Of a DNA stretch of 64,000 bases, positions 8,774-15,876 are shown piece by piece. Origin of the DNA: JALYUA01 sp038203955. GTDB lineage: Bacteria > Acidobacteriota > Thermoanaerobaculia > UBA5066 > Gp7-AA6. The DNA lies in the NCBI GenBank assembly GCA_038203955.1, contig JBBRDK010000003.1, positions 15,000 to 78,999 of the forward strand, given 5' to 3'. The notes beneath the pieces were generated by a model that was not told the DNA's origin, did no database searches, and saw only the letters and a list, made by a program, of their open reading frames with translations. Position 1 is the first letter of the stretch; every line of letters starts with the position of its first letter. The position numbers and the translations under genes were made by a program.

Positions 8774-9790
8774 GTGGCTCGCTCGGGCGCGTTCAAAGAC
8801 CGGCCGCTGTGGCGCCGGCTGCAGACGATTCATCACGAGATCAAGGAAGGGAAATTCCCGAATGCCTCCACTCTCGCGGAGGCGCTCGCCGTCTCGTCGA
8901 AAACCGTCCAGCGCGACCTGGATTACCTGCGCGATGAGCTCGATGCTCCGATCCAGTTCGACCGCCTGGAGAACGGGTATTCGTACTCCCGCTCCGACTA
9001 CGTCCTGCCCTTTCTCCCCGTCGACGGAAAAGACCTCTTCTCGATCGGAGTCGCAGCCCAGTTCCTGGAGCTCTTCGGCGGAACTCCCCTCGGCCGCGAC
9101 TTGAAGGACTGTTACGAACGGCTCGCGCTGCTCATGCCTCCGGCCGTGCGGCTGCGCCCCGAGATCGTCATGGCAAAGCTGGCCCTTCGGGCGACGGCCT
9201 TCCGCCCCGTCCGGGAAAAAACGTGGGAGGCGGTTTCCGAGGCCCTCCAGCGGGGCCTGTCCCTTTCGATCCGTTACCACCGCCCGGGCGAGGCTGCCGG
9301 CGATCCCCGCGTCATCCGTCCCTACGCCTTCGTGCTCGCCGGGCGCGACTGGATGGTGCTCGCGGAAGACCAGGCCGCCGGACAGGTGAAGCTCTTCTAC
9401 CTCGCGCGCATCGAAGGGGCCTCGCTGACGGGAGACCGGTACACGATTCCGAGAGACTTCGACGCCGAGCGTTTTTTTCGCCACACGTTCGGGCTGTTCG
9501 TGGGAGACGCGAAACCCTTCCGGATGCGCGTCCGTTTTTCGCCCGCCGTCTCCGACGAGGTGCGGGAGCTCGTCTTCCACCCCGAGCAGAAGATCGAGAC
9601 GACGTCCGCCGGCGAAGCCGTCCTCGAAATGCCCGCGCAGTCGATCAAAGAGGCGCGGCGGTTCGTTCTCGCGTACGGAAAAGACGCCGTCGTCCTCGAG
9701 CCTCCCGAGTTGATCGCCGACCTGCGGCAGGAAGCGGAGGCGCTGGCGCGGTCCTACCTGCAAAAGCCCGCCGCAAAGAAGCGGAGCTGA
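8774..9790 (+). CDS. WYL-domain transcriptional regulator
   Basis: A 338-aa protein from GTG 8774 (frame open further upstream, but homology-like sequence begins at VARSGAFKDRPLW). Residues 10-65 are an HTH_11-type winged helix (NASTLAEALAVSSKTVQRDL). Residues about 140-230 are the WYL domain (SLSIRYHRPGEAAGDPRVIR, then PYAFVLAGRDWMVLA), and the rest is the WCX C-terminal extension. Such proteins sense ligands or nucleic acids through the WYL beta-barrel and regulate nearby genes. It diverges from the 75-aa/55-aa pair. The TGA stop is in phase with the ACTGAGA heptamer array that follows. Confidence 0.85.
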   Translation: MARSGAFKDRPLWRRLQTIHHEIKEGKFPNASTLAEALAVSSKTVQRDLDYLRDELDAPIQFDRLENGYSYSRSDYVLPFLPVDGKDLFSIGVAAQFLELFGGTPLGRDLKDCYERLALLMPPAVRLRPEIVMAKLALRATAFRPVREKTWEAVSEALQRGLSLSIRYHRPGEAAGDPRVIRPYAFVLAGRDWMVLAEDQAAGQVKLFYLARIEGASLTGDRYTIPRDFDAERFFRHTFGLFVGDAKPFRMRVRFSPAVSDEVRELVFHPEQKIETTSAGEAVLEMPAQSIKEARRFVLAYGKDAVVLEPPELIADLRQEAEALARSYLQKPAAKKRS

Positions 9791-9828
9791 ACTGAGAACT
9801 GAGAACTGAAAACCGACAACTGATAACT
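9791..9828 (+). repeat. ACTGAGA/ACTGAAA heptamer array
   Basis: Five units in exact 7-bp phase: ACTGAGA twice, ACTGAAA, ACCGACA, ACTGATA, then a partial ACT. The preceding GAGCTGA containing the WYL stop codon continues the same phase. It fills most of the gap to the next ATG at 9836. Confidence 0.85.
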
Positions 9829-9835
9829 TCTCGCC

Positions 9836-10327
9836 ATGCGAACTCTCGCCCTCGCCGCGTGCCTCGCGTCTCTGGTCACGTTGGGATGCAGCGTCACCGT
9901 GGCGCCGGTCGTCGCTCCCGATCCCCAGGTCACCTGCCCCGGCGGCGTCACCGCGTGGCGTCTCGAGATCGCGGACCAGCGCGCCGATCGCTCCGATTCG
10001 CCGAAGGTCGTCGCGGCGATCCGGCAATCTCTCGTCCGGTCGCTCCCCGGATGCCAGTGGGTCTCGCAGCCGGGAGCGCCGCTCATCGGAATCGAAGTGC
10101 ACCGCTTTTCGGTCAAGCAGGACGACAACTGGGAGGCGGCGATCGAGTGGAGCGTCGTCGCGCGTGATGGAGGAGGGCGAACCCTCACCGAATTTCAGGC
10201 CGAAGCGCTGATTTCGCGGCCGAACTATCGCGGGGTGGACAACGAGAAAGCCGCGCTCCAGGAGGCTCTCGACCAGGCGATGCGGCGGACACTCACGGGT
10301 CTTCGCTCCGTCCCATCCGCGAGATAA
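9836..10327 (+). CDS. Hypothetical lipoprotein
   Basis: A 163-aa protein with a lipoprotein signal peptide: MRTLALAACLASLVTLGC with lipobox VTLGC and lipidated C18. The mature part has TAWRLEIADQRADRSDSPKV and IGIEVHRFSVKQDDNWEAAI, an alpha/beta pattern seen in several small outer-membrane-associated lipoproteins, but no family is identified. The start ATG 9836 directly follows the heptamer array, and no clear Shine-Dalgarno is visible, so ribosome loading may be weak or coupled. Probably anchored in the outer membrane facing the periplasm. Confidence 0.6.
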   Translation: MRTLALAACLASLVTLGCSVTVAPVVAPDPQVTCPGGVTAWRLEIADQRADRSDSPKVVAAIRQSLVRSLPGCQWVSQPGAPLIGIEVHRFSVKQDDNWEAAIEWSVVARDGGGRTLTEFQAEALISRPNYRGVDNEKAALQEALDQAMRRTLTGLRSVPSAR

Positions 10328-10474
10328 CTCGACCTCCGGAGAGGACATCGGATCGCGGCCTTGCGGGGGCGCCATTCGGTCGAATCACTCTCCTGTCAGC
10401 GGGTTAGCCGGGAACGGCGCTTCTCTCTTCGTGGAATGCTTCTCGCACCCGGCACCGATGGAGGGGTATTCAGC

Positions 10475-11029
10475 ATGAAAAGGCTCATTCAGACACTTCT
10501 GTTCTGCGCCGCGATCCTCACGGCTTCCGGGGCGGCCGCCGCTTCCGCCGGCAACCAGGTTTTCGAGCTGGCCTCGATCCTCTCAGGGACCTTTACGGGC
10601 TCGACGCCCGGCAACGACCTTCGAGTCGACCTCCGTTCGGTAGGCGCCGACTCCGCCCACCCCTACGATCTCTTTCTCGAGGTCACCGGGAAGTACCAGG
10701 GCGAGAACGTCCGCCGTCAGGGGCTCGTCCGTCTCGAGCTGCAGGGAAAAGACGTGTACTTCGGTTACATCCCCCACTTCGATGCCATGGTGACCTCCAT
10801 GTCCGCGATGGCCACCCAGTTCACCGACAGCGAAGCCAACGCGGCGTGCGGATTCCATCTCGCGCCGCGGGGCGACGGGTTCGCCGGCGAAACCTCCGGG
10901 TCGAGCTGCGCCTTCGCGATGCGCGGCGCGGGCGGGAAGTGGACCGTCGAGCTCGAGCCGGGCTCGATCCGGCTGCGCGATCTGAAATCGGGTGAGACGC
11001 TTCGATTCAAGAGGGTCTCGAAGGGCTGA
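10475..11029 (+). CDS. Secreted protein, weak CpcT/CpeT-like pattern
   Basis: A 184-aa protein from ATG 10475, preceded by GGAGGGG; the first 25 residues are a signal peptide (KRLIQTLLFCAAILTASG). The mature part begins with FELASILSGTFTGSTPGND, then YDLFLEVTGKYQGENVRRQG. A start with a SGTFTGS-type strand and a repeated beta pattern resembles CpcT/CpeT-fold proteins outside cyanobacteria, but the match is weak. Two cysteines (AACGFHL and SSCAFAM) may form a disulfide. The stop is followed within a few bases by a heptamer array. Confidence 0.55.
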   Translation: MKRLIQTLLFCAAILTASGAAAASAGNQVFELASILSGTFTGSTPGNDLRVDLRSVGADSAHPYDLFLEVTGKYQGENVRRQGLVRLELQGKDVYFGYIPHFDAMVTSMSAMATQFTDSEANAACGFHLAPRGDGFAGETSGSSCAFAMRGAGGKWTVELEPGSIRLRDLKSGETLRFKRVSKG

Positions 11030-11033
11030 GAGC

Positions 11034-11061
11034 AGTTCAGTTATCAGTTATCAGTCGTCAG
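11034..11061 (+). repeat. TTATCAG heptamer array
   Basis: Four units (AGTTCAG, TTATCAG, TTATCAG, TCGTCAG). This is the reverse complement of the ACTGATA class, placed between the 3' ends of two convergent genes. Confidence 0.75.
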
Positions 11062-11083
11062 TTCAGTACACGGTGCCCGGTTC

Positions 11084-11896
11084 TCAATTGCCGGGTGGCG
11101 ATGCCCCTGAGGGACCCGACTCGTCCGGCGCCGGGGACAGGAACCTGCGGACGATTTCCTTGACCGGGATCGAGAACTCGCCTTTCATGATCCACGTGAG
11201 GAACCCGGGCTCATCTCGGTTCATGTCCTTCAGCGTGCGCCCGCGATTCCGTCCGAAGTTGACGGTCGGCTCTCCGTTGATGAGCCGGATCCGGCCTTCC
11301 GGGTCCATGTCCTTGTCCAGTCCCGCGCAGTAGAGCTCGTGCAGCTCGAGCACGGAGCGGGGCAGTTGCTCGTACCGCGCGAGCTGCCCTTCGAGCACCC
11401 TCAGGGTCATCTCCGCATCCGCGAGCGCCCCGTGAGCGCCCGCGTGATCCGACTGACAGTAGAAACGGGCGGCCGCGGACAGGTGGCGCGGCTCGTGCGC
11501 GAAGAAGATCCGCTGCGCATCCACGAGCCGTCGATTCGATATGTCGAACTCGAGTCCCGCCCGCAGGAACTCGATCCTCAGGACCGGCAGATCGAAACCG
11601 GCGATGTTGTAGCCGGCGAGATCGCAGCCATCGAGGAAGGCCGCGAGCTCCTGCGCGAGCTCCGCGAAGCCGGCGAGCCCCGCGACGTCGGCGTCCGAAA
11701 TTCCGTGAATCGCCGTCGATCCCGGGGGAATGGGCATCCGAGGGTTCATCCGCCGCACCCAGCTCTCGCGGCGGCCATCGGGATGGACCTTCACGCACGC
11801 GATTTCCACGATGCGGTCTGCCCGGGGGTTGGTGCCGGTCGTTTCCGTATCGAACACGACCATGGGCCGATCGAGAGCCAGGAGCTTGTCGAGCAT
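11084..11896 (-). CDS. DnaQ-like 3'-5' exonuclease
   Basis: A 270-aa protein starting MLDKLLALDRP at ATG 11896. It shows all DEDDh motifs: VVFDTETTGTNPRADRIVEIA (Exo I, Asp/Glu), GYNIAGFDLPVL (Exo II, Asp) and AHGALADAEMT (Exo III, His and Asp). The C-terminal 90 residues carry EPTVNFGRNRGRTLKDM and EPGFLTWIMKGEF, a pattern seen in a family of DnaQ-type exonucleases with a quorum-like C-terminal extension. It would trim DNA or RNA 3' ends; whether it proofreads for a polymerase is not shown. Its upstream region contains four tandem palindromes at 11917-12013. Confidence 0.88.
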   Translation of the reverse strand: MLDKLLALDRPMVVFDTETTGTNPRADRIVEIACVKVHPDGRRESWVRRMNPRMPIPPGSTAIHGISDADVAGLAGFAELAQELAAFLDGCDLAGYNIAGFDLPVLRIEFLRAGLEFDISNRRLVDAQRIFFAHEPRHLSAAARFYCQSDHAGAHGALADAEMTLRVLEGQLARYEQLPRSVLELHELYCAGLDKDMDPEGRIRLINGEPTVNFGRNRGRTLKDMNRDEPGFLTWIMKGEFSIPVKEIVRRFLSPAPDESGPSGASPPGN

Positions 11897-11916
11897 GAAA
11901 GAAGAGATCGTAACCG

Positions 11917-12013
11917 ATGCGCGGTGCGGCCGCGCTCTCAACCCATGCGCGGTCCGGCCGCATGCAAACGATGCGCTGTCAAGCCGCACGTAAACAATGC
12001 GCGGTCCGGCCGC
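11917..12013 (+). repeat. Four spaced 17-bp GC-rich palindromic units
   Basis: ATGCGCGGTGCGGCCGC (11917), ATGCGCGGTCCGGCCGC (11945), ATGCGCTGTCAAGCCGC (11971) and ATGCGCGGTCCGGCCGC (11997) repeat at 28, 26 and 26 bp. Each has GCGG and CCGC arms. They lie between the divergent exonuclease gene and the 94-aa gene and could be operators or a minisatellite. Confidence 0.7.
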
Positions 12014-12054
12014 GTAATGGCCCGCGTTTTGCTCCCTATATCCGGCGGAGAGCG

Positions 12055-12339
12055 ATGATGGTCCCTCGTGTGGCAGCGGTTCGAGTCGAGACCCGGTGGG
12101 AGACGCGGCGCCCGGTCATGCACTGCGTCGCGCGCCTCACGCGGGCGCTGAGCCGGCGGGAGCGGGAGGAAATGAACCGATTCCCGGAGTTTCGGGTCGG
12201 CGACGATGGCGTCACTTACTCATGCCGCCCCGAGGAGACGGAGGCCGCGGAGAAGCGACTCTCGAGCGCGTTGCGCGTCGTCGCCGACGTCTCCGACAAG
12301 CCGCGGAGGCCGCACCTGATCCCCGTCCCCCCTCGCTGA
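12055..12339 (+). CDS. Hypothetical 94-aa protein
   Basis: The start at ATG 12055 (or the adjacent ATG 12058) is preceded by GGCGGAGAGCG. The product is rich in Arg and Glu, with ALSRREREEMNRFPEFRVG in the middle and a helical C-terminus (EETEAAEKRLSSALRVVADV). No signal peptide or membrane segment is present, so it should be cytoplasmic. No family is recognised. It diverges from the exonuclease across four tandem palindromic units and converges on a phospholipase D gene. Confidence 0.5.
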   Translation: MMVPRVAAVRVETRWETRRPVMHCVARLTRALSRREREEMNRFPEFRVGDDGVTYSCRPEETEAAEKRLSSALRVVADVSDKPRRPHLIPVPPR

Positions 12340-12387
12340 TCGGAACGGGAGTCCGGTTCTCAGGTCAGCACCGAAAACTGAAGAGAC

Positions 12388-12422
12388 ACCTGAAAACTGA
12401 AGACTGACAACTGAAAACTGAT
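12388..12422 (+). repeat. AACTGAA heptamer array
   Basis: Five units in phase: ACCTGAA, AACTGAA, GACTGAC, AACTGAA, AACTGAT. Located between the convergent 94-aa gene and phospholipase D gene. Confidence 0.85.
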
Positions 12423-12428
12423 AGCTCT

Positions 12429-13694
12429 TCAGTAATTCTCGGAGAACAGCCAGAAGAAGAGCTCGCCGAATCGCGCGAGCAACCCCCGCCTGTGCCATTT
12501 TTCCTTGGTGAACTGCTCGCTTCGAGACAGATCGACCTCGATCATCTTCTCGACGGAGTCCGCAAAGCGCCGGTCGTAGACGGAGACGCTCGCCTCGCCG
12601 TTTCTCTTCATCGAGCGGTTGACGAAGTTGATCGAGCCGATGGACGTCCAGATTCCGTCGACGACCATCACCTTGTTGTGCATCATCGTCGGAAGGTACT
12701 CGAAGATCTGCACCCCTCCGTCGAGCAGCTCGTTGTAATGAAAACGCGACGCATTGCGGACGTTGGGACTGTCGATGTGCTTGCCGGGCACCAGGACGCG
12801 AACGTCGACGCCGCGCGCGACGGCCTGGACGAGCCCCTGCCGGATCTGACGGTCGGGGACGAAGTACGCGTTCTCGATCCAGATGCGGCGGCGCGCCGCC
12901 TGGATGGCCATGTAGTACTGGAGCTTGGCCATCGAGCTCTGGTCGGTGCGCGAGCTCGAGATCGCCTGCGCGAGCATGTCGCCGGCGGGGCGCGACTCCG
13001 GAAACTGCGCGCTGCCATGCAGGACCTCGCCCGTCGTGTGGACCCAGTCCTCGAAGAAGATGTGCTGAAGCTGGGCGACGACCGGCCCCTCCACGCGAAT
13101 CATGGTTTCCCGCCATTCCCCCGGATTGCGCGCGTCTCCCTTCCACCGGTCGTCGATCCCGACGCCGCCACAGAACCCGATGCGGCCGTCGACCGTGAAG
13201 ATCCGCCGATGCGTCCGATTGCCCACCTTGTAGAGCGAATAGACGCGGAGGGGTTTGTAAACCTCGACGCGCGCTCCGGCCGCAGTCATCTCGTCCGCGA
13301 GCGCGCCTAAAGACGAGCCCCAGCCGTCCACGAGCACGCGGACGGCCACCCCGTGCCGGGCGCGATCGGCGAGGACGCGCGCCACGCGAGTCCCGAGCTC
13401 TCCGTCGTCGAAGATGTACGCCTCGAGGTTGATCGAGGCCCGCGCCTGCTCGAACGCCTCGATCATCGAGCCGAAGATCGCGTCCCCGTTCTGGAGGAGC
13501 GCGGCCCGGTTCTCGGCAACCAGATCCGTCCCGAACGCATCGAGGGACCGCCGGAATTCAGCGCTGTCGACGCCGTAGGACGGCTCGTAGTCGTAAACCG
13601 TTCGCTTCTCGGAAAAAATGTAGGAACAGCCGGTCAAGGGAAGCAGCAGCGCCACGGCCGTTGAGAACGCGAGGACACGCCTCCCTCGATTCAC
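12429..13694 (-). CDS. Phospholipase D/cardiolipin synthase-like lipoprotein (paralogue 1)
   Basis: A 421-aa protein from GTG 13694 with GGAGG upstream. The signal peptide ends in a lipobox, LPLTGC. Two PLD-type catalytic motifs are present: NRTHRRIFTVDGRIGFCGG, which has Arg where the usual HxK lysine stands, and MHNKVMVVDGIWTSIGSINF, which is canonical HxKxxxxD. Length and layout match cardiolipin synthase-like phosphatidyltransferases. Lipid anchoring suggests it acts on membrane phospholipids at the periplasmic face. It is divergent from paralogue 2 (13941), with a perfect hairpin between the two genes. Confidence 0.85.
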   Translation of the reverse strand: MNRGRRVLAFSTAVALLLPLTGCSYIFSEKRTVYDYEPSYGVDSAEFRRSLDAFGTDLVAENRAALLQNGDAIFGSMIEAFEQARASINLEAYIFDDGELGTRVARVLADRARHGVAVRVLVDGWGSSLGALADEMTAAGARVEVYKPLRVYSLYKVGNRTHRRIFTVDGRIGFCGGVGIDDRWKGDARNPGEWRETMIRVEGPVVAQLQHIFFEDWVHTTGEVLHGSAQFPESRPAGDMLAQAISSSRTDQSSMAKLQYYMAIQAARRRIWIENAYFVPDRQIRQGLVQAVARGVDVRVLVPGKHIDSPNVRNASRFHYNELLDGGVQIFEYLPTMMHNKVMVVDGIWTSIGSINFVNRSMKRNGEASVSVYDRRFADSVEKMIEVDLSRSEQFTKEKWHRRGLLARFGELFFWLFSENY

Positions 13695-13767
13695 TCGAGC
13701 GCCTCCACTCGAGGGAGCTCCCGGCGACCGCCGCCCGACCGCGGTGAAGGCCCGCCCCTCACCCCGG

Positions 13768-13794
13768 CCCTCTCCCCGGCGCCCGGGGAGAGGG
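13768..13794. repeat. Perfect 12-bp GC hairpin
   Basis: CCCTCTCCCCGG (13768-13779), loop CGC, CCGGGGAGAGGG (13783-13794). It lies in the shared upstream region of the two divergent phospholipase D genes. CCCTCTCCC/GGGAGAGGG palindromes occur as dispersed repeats in many bacterial genomes, so this may be a mobile palindrome and not an operator. Confidence 0.7.
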
Positions 13795-13940
13795 AGGGTC
13801 ACTGTGGCTCCTCACCCGCACTGGCGGATACGCTCGCCCCGAGAGAAGTCTCCCGACCGAAGGGAGGGAGGAGGCTCTCGGAGCGGGAGCGTGAGCGAGC
13901 GCAGCGAGCGGAAGCGACGGCCTGGATATACCCTGTCTGC

Positions 13941-15257
13941 ATGCGTTTCAAACGAGCCCGGCGGCCGCGCAAGCCAAAAGTCTATCGAATCCCCGTCGAG
14001 ACCTACGTCATCGCGCTCGGGATCGCCTTTGCGTTCTCCATCGCGATGTCGATGCTATCGAAGCCCAGGGAGGTGCATTACCTGCTCCCGCACCGCTTCA
14101 CGGTCGAGGACGCGGCCTTCCTCCCCTCCGCCCACGCGCTCGCGGATCCCGCGATCCTGCCGGGAAATCGGGTTCGCGTGCTGGTCAACGGAGCGGAAAT
14201 CTTCCCGGCGATGATCGCCGCCATCAAAGGCGCCGAACGCACGGTGAACCTCGAGTCGTACATCTTCTGGTCGGGCTCGGTCGCCTCCCAATTCCGGGAT
14301 GCGCTCGCCGAACGCGCCCGCCACGGGGTGCGCGTCCGGCTGATGCTCGATTCGGTGGGGTCCAAGTCGAAGCTGAAGGACGAGGACGTCTCCGCTCTGC
14401 GGCAGGCGGGCTGCGTCGTCGAGCTCTACCATCCTCTTCGCCCGTGGAACCTGAACCAGGTCGACAACCGAACGCACCGCAGGATTCTGGTGGTGGACGG
14501 CCGGGTCGGCTTTACCGGGGGCGCAGGGATCGGCGACGAGTGGATCGGCAATGCGGACGCGAAGGAGCACTGGCGGGACACTCACGTGCAGGTGGAAGGA
14601 CCCGTCGTCGCGGAGCTCCAGGCCGCGTTCCTGGAAAACTGGTCGGAGGTCCGCGGCGAAGCGCTCCTCGGAGAGGATTTCTATCCGCGTCTCGAGTCCG
14701 TCGGGGAGAGCCGGTCTCAGGTCATCCACTCGACGTCGAGGTCGCCGAGCTCCGCGACCAAGCTCCTCTACGCCGTTTCCATTGCTTCGTCGAAAAAGCG
14801 GCTCTTCATTTCGAACTCCTACTTTCTTCCCGACAAGCAGACGAGCACGGCGCTCGTCGAGGCCTCCCGGCGGGGGGTCGACGTGAAGGTGATCGTGCCG
14901 GGCGAGGTCAACGACGTGCCGGCCACCAAGGCAGGCGGACGCTCCGCGTTCGGGGAGCTGCTGAGAGGCGGCGTGAAGATATTCGAATATCAGCCGACGA
15001 TGTTTCATCCCAAGACCATGGTCGTCGACGGACTCTTCTCGACCATCGGGTCCACGAACTTCGACAACCGGTCGTTTCGCCGCAACGACGAGATCAACCT
15101 GACAGTCGCGGATCCCCGCGTGGGCCGGCGGATGGAGGAGCTGTTTCAAACCGATCTCGCGCGTTCCCGGCCCTACACGTTCCAGGACTACCAGCGACGG
15201 TCGATGAAGGACCGGATCTTGGAGTGGGCGATCCTCCCGTTCCGTTCGGAGCTGTGA
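13941..15257 (+). CDS. Phospholipase D/cardiolipin synthase-like protein (paralogue 2)
   Basis: A 438-aa protein with a basic N-terminus and one membrane anchor (TYVIALGIAFAFSIAMSML, residues about 22-40) in place of a lipobox. Motif 1 is NRTHRRILVVDGRVGFTGG, again with Arg at the HxK lysine position; motif 2 is MFHPKTMVVDGLFSTIGSTNF. The rest aligns by eye with paralogue 1. It should catalyse phosphatidyl transfer or phospholipid hydrolysis at the membrane. A TATACC box lies 10 bp before the ATG, and the preceding 140 bp carry several GAGCGAGCG-type repeats. Confidence 0.85.
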   Translation: MRFKRARRPRKPKVYRIPVETYVIALGIAFAFSIAMSMLSKPREVHYLLPHRFTVEDAAFLPSAHALADPAILPGNRVRVLVNGAEIFPAMIAAIKGAERTVNLESYIFWSGSVASQFRDALAERARHGVRVRLMLDSVGSKSKLKDEDVSALRQAGCVVELYHPLRPWNLNQVDNRTHRRILVVDGRVGFTGGAGIGDEWIGNADAKEHWRDTHVQVEGPVVAELQAAFLENWSEVRGEALLGEDFYPRLESVGESRSQVIHSTSRSPSSATKLLYAVSIASSKKRLFISNSYFLPDKQTSTALVEASRRGVDVKVIVPGEVNDVPATKAGGRSAFGELLRGGVKIFEYQPTMFHPKTMVVDGLFSTIGSTNFDNRSFRRNDEINLTVADPRVGRRMEELFQTDLARSRPYTFQDYQRRSMKDRILEWAILPFRSEL

Positions 15258-15304
15258 CGGGTCTGACACTTCGTACAAACCACGTTACAAAAGCGGGTTG
15301 ACCA

Positions 15305-15321
15305 GTGACAACAATAGTCAC
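15305..15321. promoter_or_regulatory. GTGAC-N7-GTCAC inverted repeat
   Basis: A perfect 5-bp inverted repeat with a 7-nt AT-rich spacer, in an AT-rich patch that stands out from the surrounding GC-rich DNA, downstream of the second phospholipase D gene. It could be a regulator site for the transcript that ends at the terminator near 15481. Confidence 0.3.
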
Positions 15322-15343
15322 CGGCAGGGTGTCATGATCGTTT

Positions 15344-15372
15344 TTGCACTATTGGAATCAGTCACTTAGCTT
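15344..15372 (+). promoter_or_regulatory. Possible sigma-70-like promoter
   Basis: TTGCAC (15344-15349), a 17-bp spacer and TAGCTT (15367-15372). The -35 is good and the -10 weak. It would drive a transcript ending at the terminator about 100 nt later, or reading into the zinc-ribbon gene. Confidence 0.25.
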
Positions 15373-15444
15373 GGGGTGAACGCTGGCCGCCCGCTTGCAA
15401 TACTGTTCGGCGAGGAAACAAAATCCTCACCTCCTCCTTTCGCC

Positions 15445-15481
15445 CCCCCGGCGGCCCCACCCCGTCCGGGGGACTTTTTTT
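15445..15481 (+). terminator. Intrinsic terminator with T7 tract
   Basis: CCCCCGG (15445-15451) pairs with CCGGGGG (15466-15472), followed after two bases by seven T. It sits 188 bp after the phospholipase D stop and 40 bp before the zinc-ribbon gene. It may end the phospholipase transcript, end a ~100-nt small RNA, or act as an attenuator for the zinc-ribbon gene. Confidence 0.6.
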
Positions 15482-15521
15482 GCCCGAAAGGCGCGGCTCG
15501 CTTCTTGCTGCCCTGGGCGAC

Positions 15522-15722
15522 ATGAAACGGAAAGAAGTCGAGCAACGCCAGGCGGATACCTCCAACCCTCCTTCCGTCGCGCAGGACAGCCGGCCGCCCG
15601 AACAGCTCGAGTCCACGACCCGCCACATCTTCCTCGTGAAGGATGGTCATTACCGGTGCACGCGATGCGGCGCCGCCATGAGTGATCGTTCCCTCGATGA
15701 GGAGTGCCCGGGGGACGGTTGA
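15522..15722 (+). CDS. Small zinc-ribbon-like protein
   Basis: A 66-aa protein from ATG 15522. The N-terminal half is polar and likely disordered (EQRQADTSNPPSVAQDS). The C-terminal half has HIFLVKDGHYRCTRCGAAM and a further cysteine in DEECPG, giving CxxC plus C, an incomplete zinc-ribbon pattern. Small zinc-ribbon proteins of this kind occur in many soil bacteria with unknown roles. An intrinsic terminator-like hairpin lies just upstream, so expression may be attenuated. Its stop codon lies in the first unit of a GTTGAGC array. Confidence 0.6.
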   Translation: MKRKEVEQRQADTSNPPSVAQDSRPPEQLESTTRHIFLVKDGHYRCTRCGAAMSDRSLDEECPGDG

Positions 15723-15745
15723 GCGTTGAGCGTTCAGCGTTGAGT
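15718..15745 (+). repeat. GTTGAGC heptamer array over a stop codon
   Basis: GTTGAGC, GTTGAGC, GTTCAGC, GTTGAGT in phase. The TGA stop of the zinc-ribbon gene (15720-15722) is inside unit 1. Confidence 0.85.
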
Positions 15746-15777
15746 CTCTGATTCGGGCCTTCCGCCTGATCTCCTTC

Positions 15778-15849
15778 GATTCCCGATTCCGATCTAGTTG
15801 ACCGCGGAGTACCGCGGCCGTCTCGCTCCCCGTTGGTCGCTCGGCTCCC
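15778..15849 (-). repeat. 72-bp dispersed palindromic element, copy A
   Basis: A minus-strand copy of the element also found at 27135, 37213 and 50521. It opens with GGGAGCCGAGCGACCA, holds the central palindrome CCGCGGTACTCCGCGG and the conserved GTCAACTAGATCGG, and ends in GGGAATC heptamers. It lies only 27 bp before the glucokinase ATG, so it may lie within that promoter region. Confidence 0.9.
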
Positions 15850-15876
15850 GTTTCCCGGCCTGATACCGTCGCCCGG

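Noticed and set aside
12060..12110. GGTTCGAGTC string resembling a tRNA T-arm
   Set aside because: No matching acceptor, anticodon or D-arm can be formed around it, and it lies in the coding frame of the 94-aa gene.
13744..14214. Plus-strand 156-aa frame ahead of phospholipase D paralogue 2
   Set aside because: It runs through the perfect hairpin and overlaps the real gene in another frame, with Arg/Ser/Pro-rich composition.
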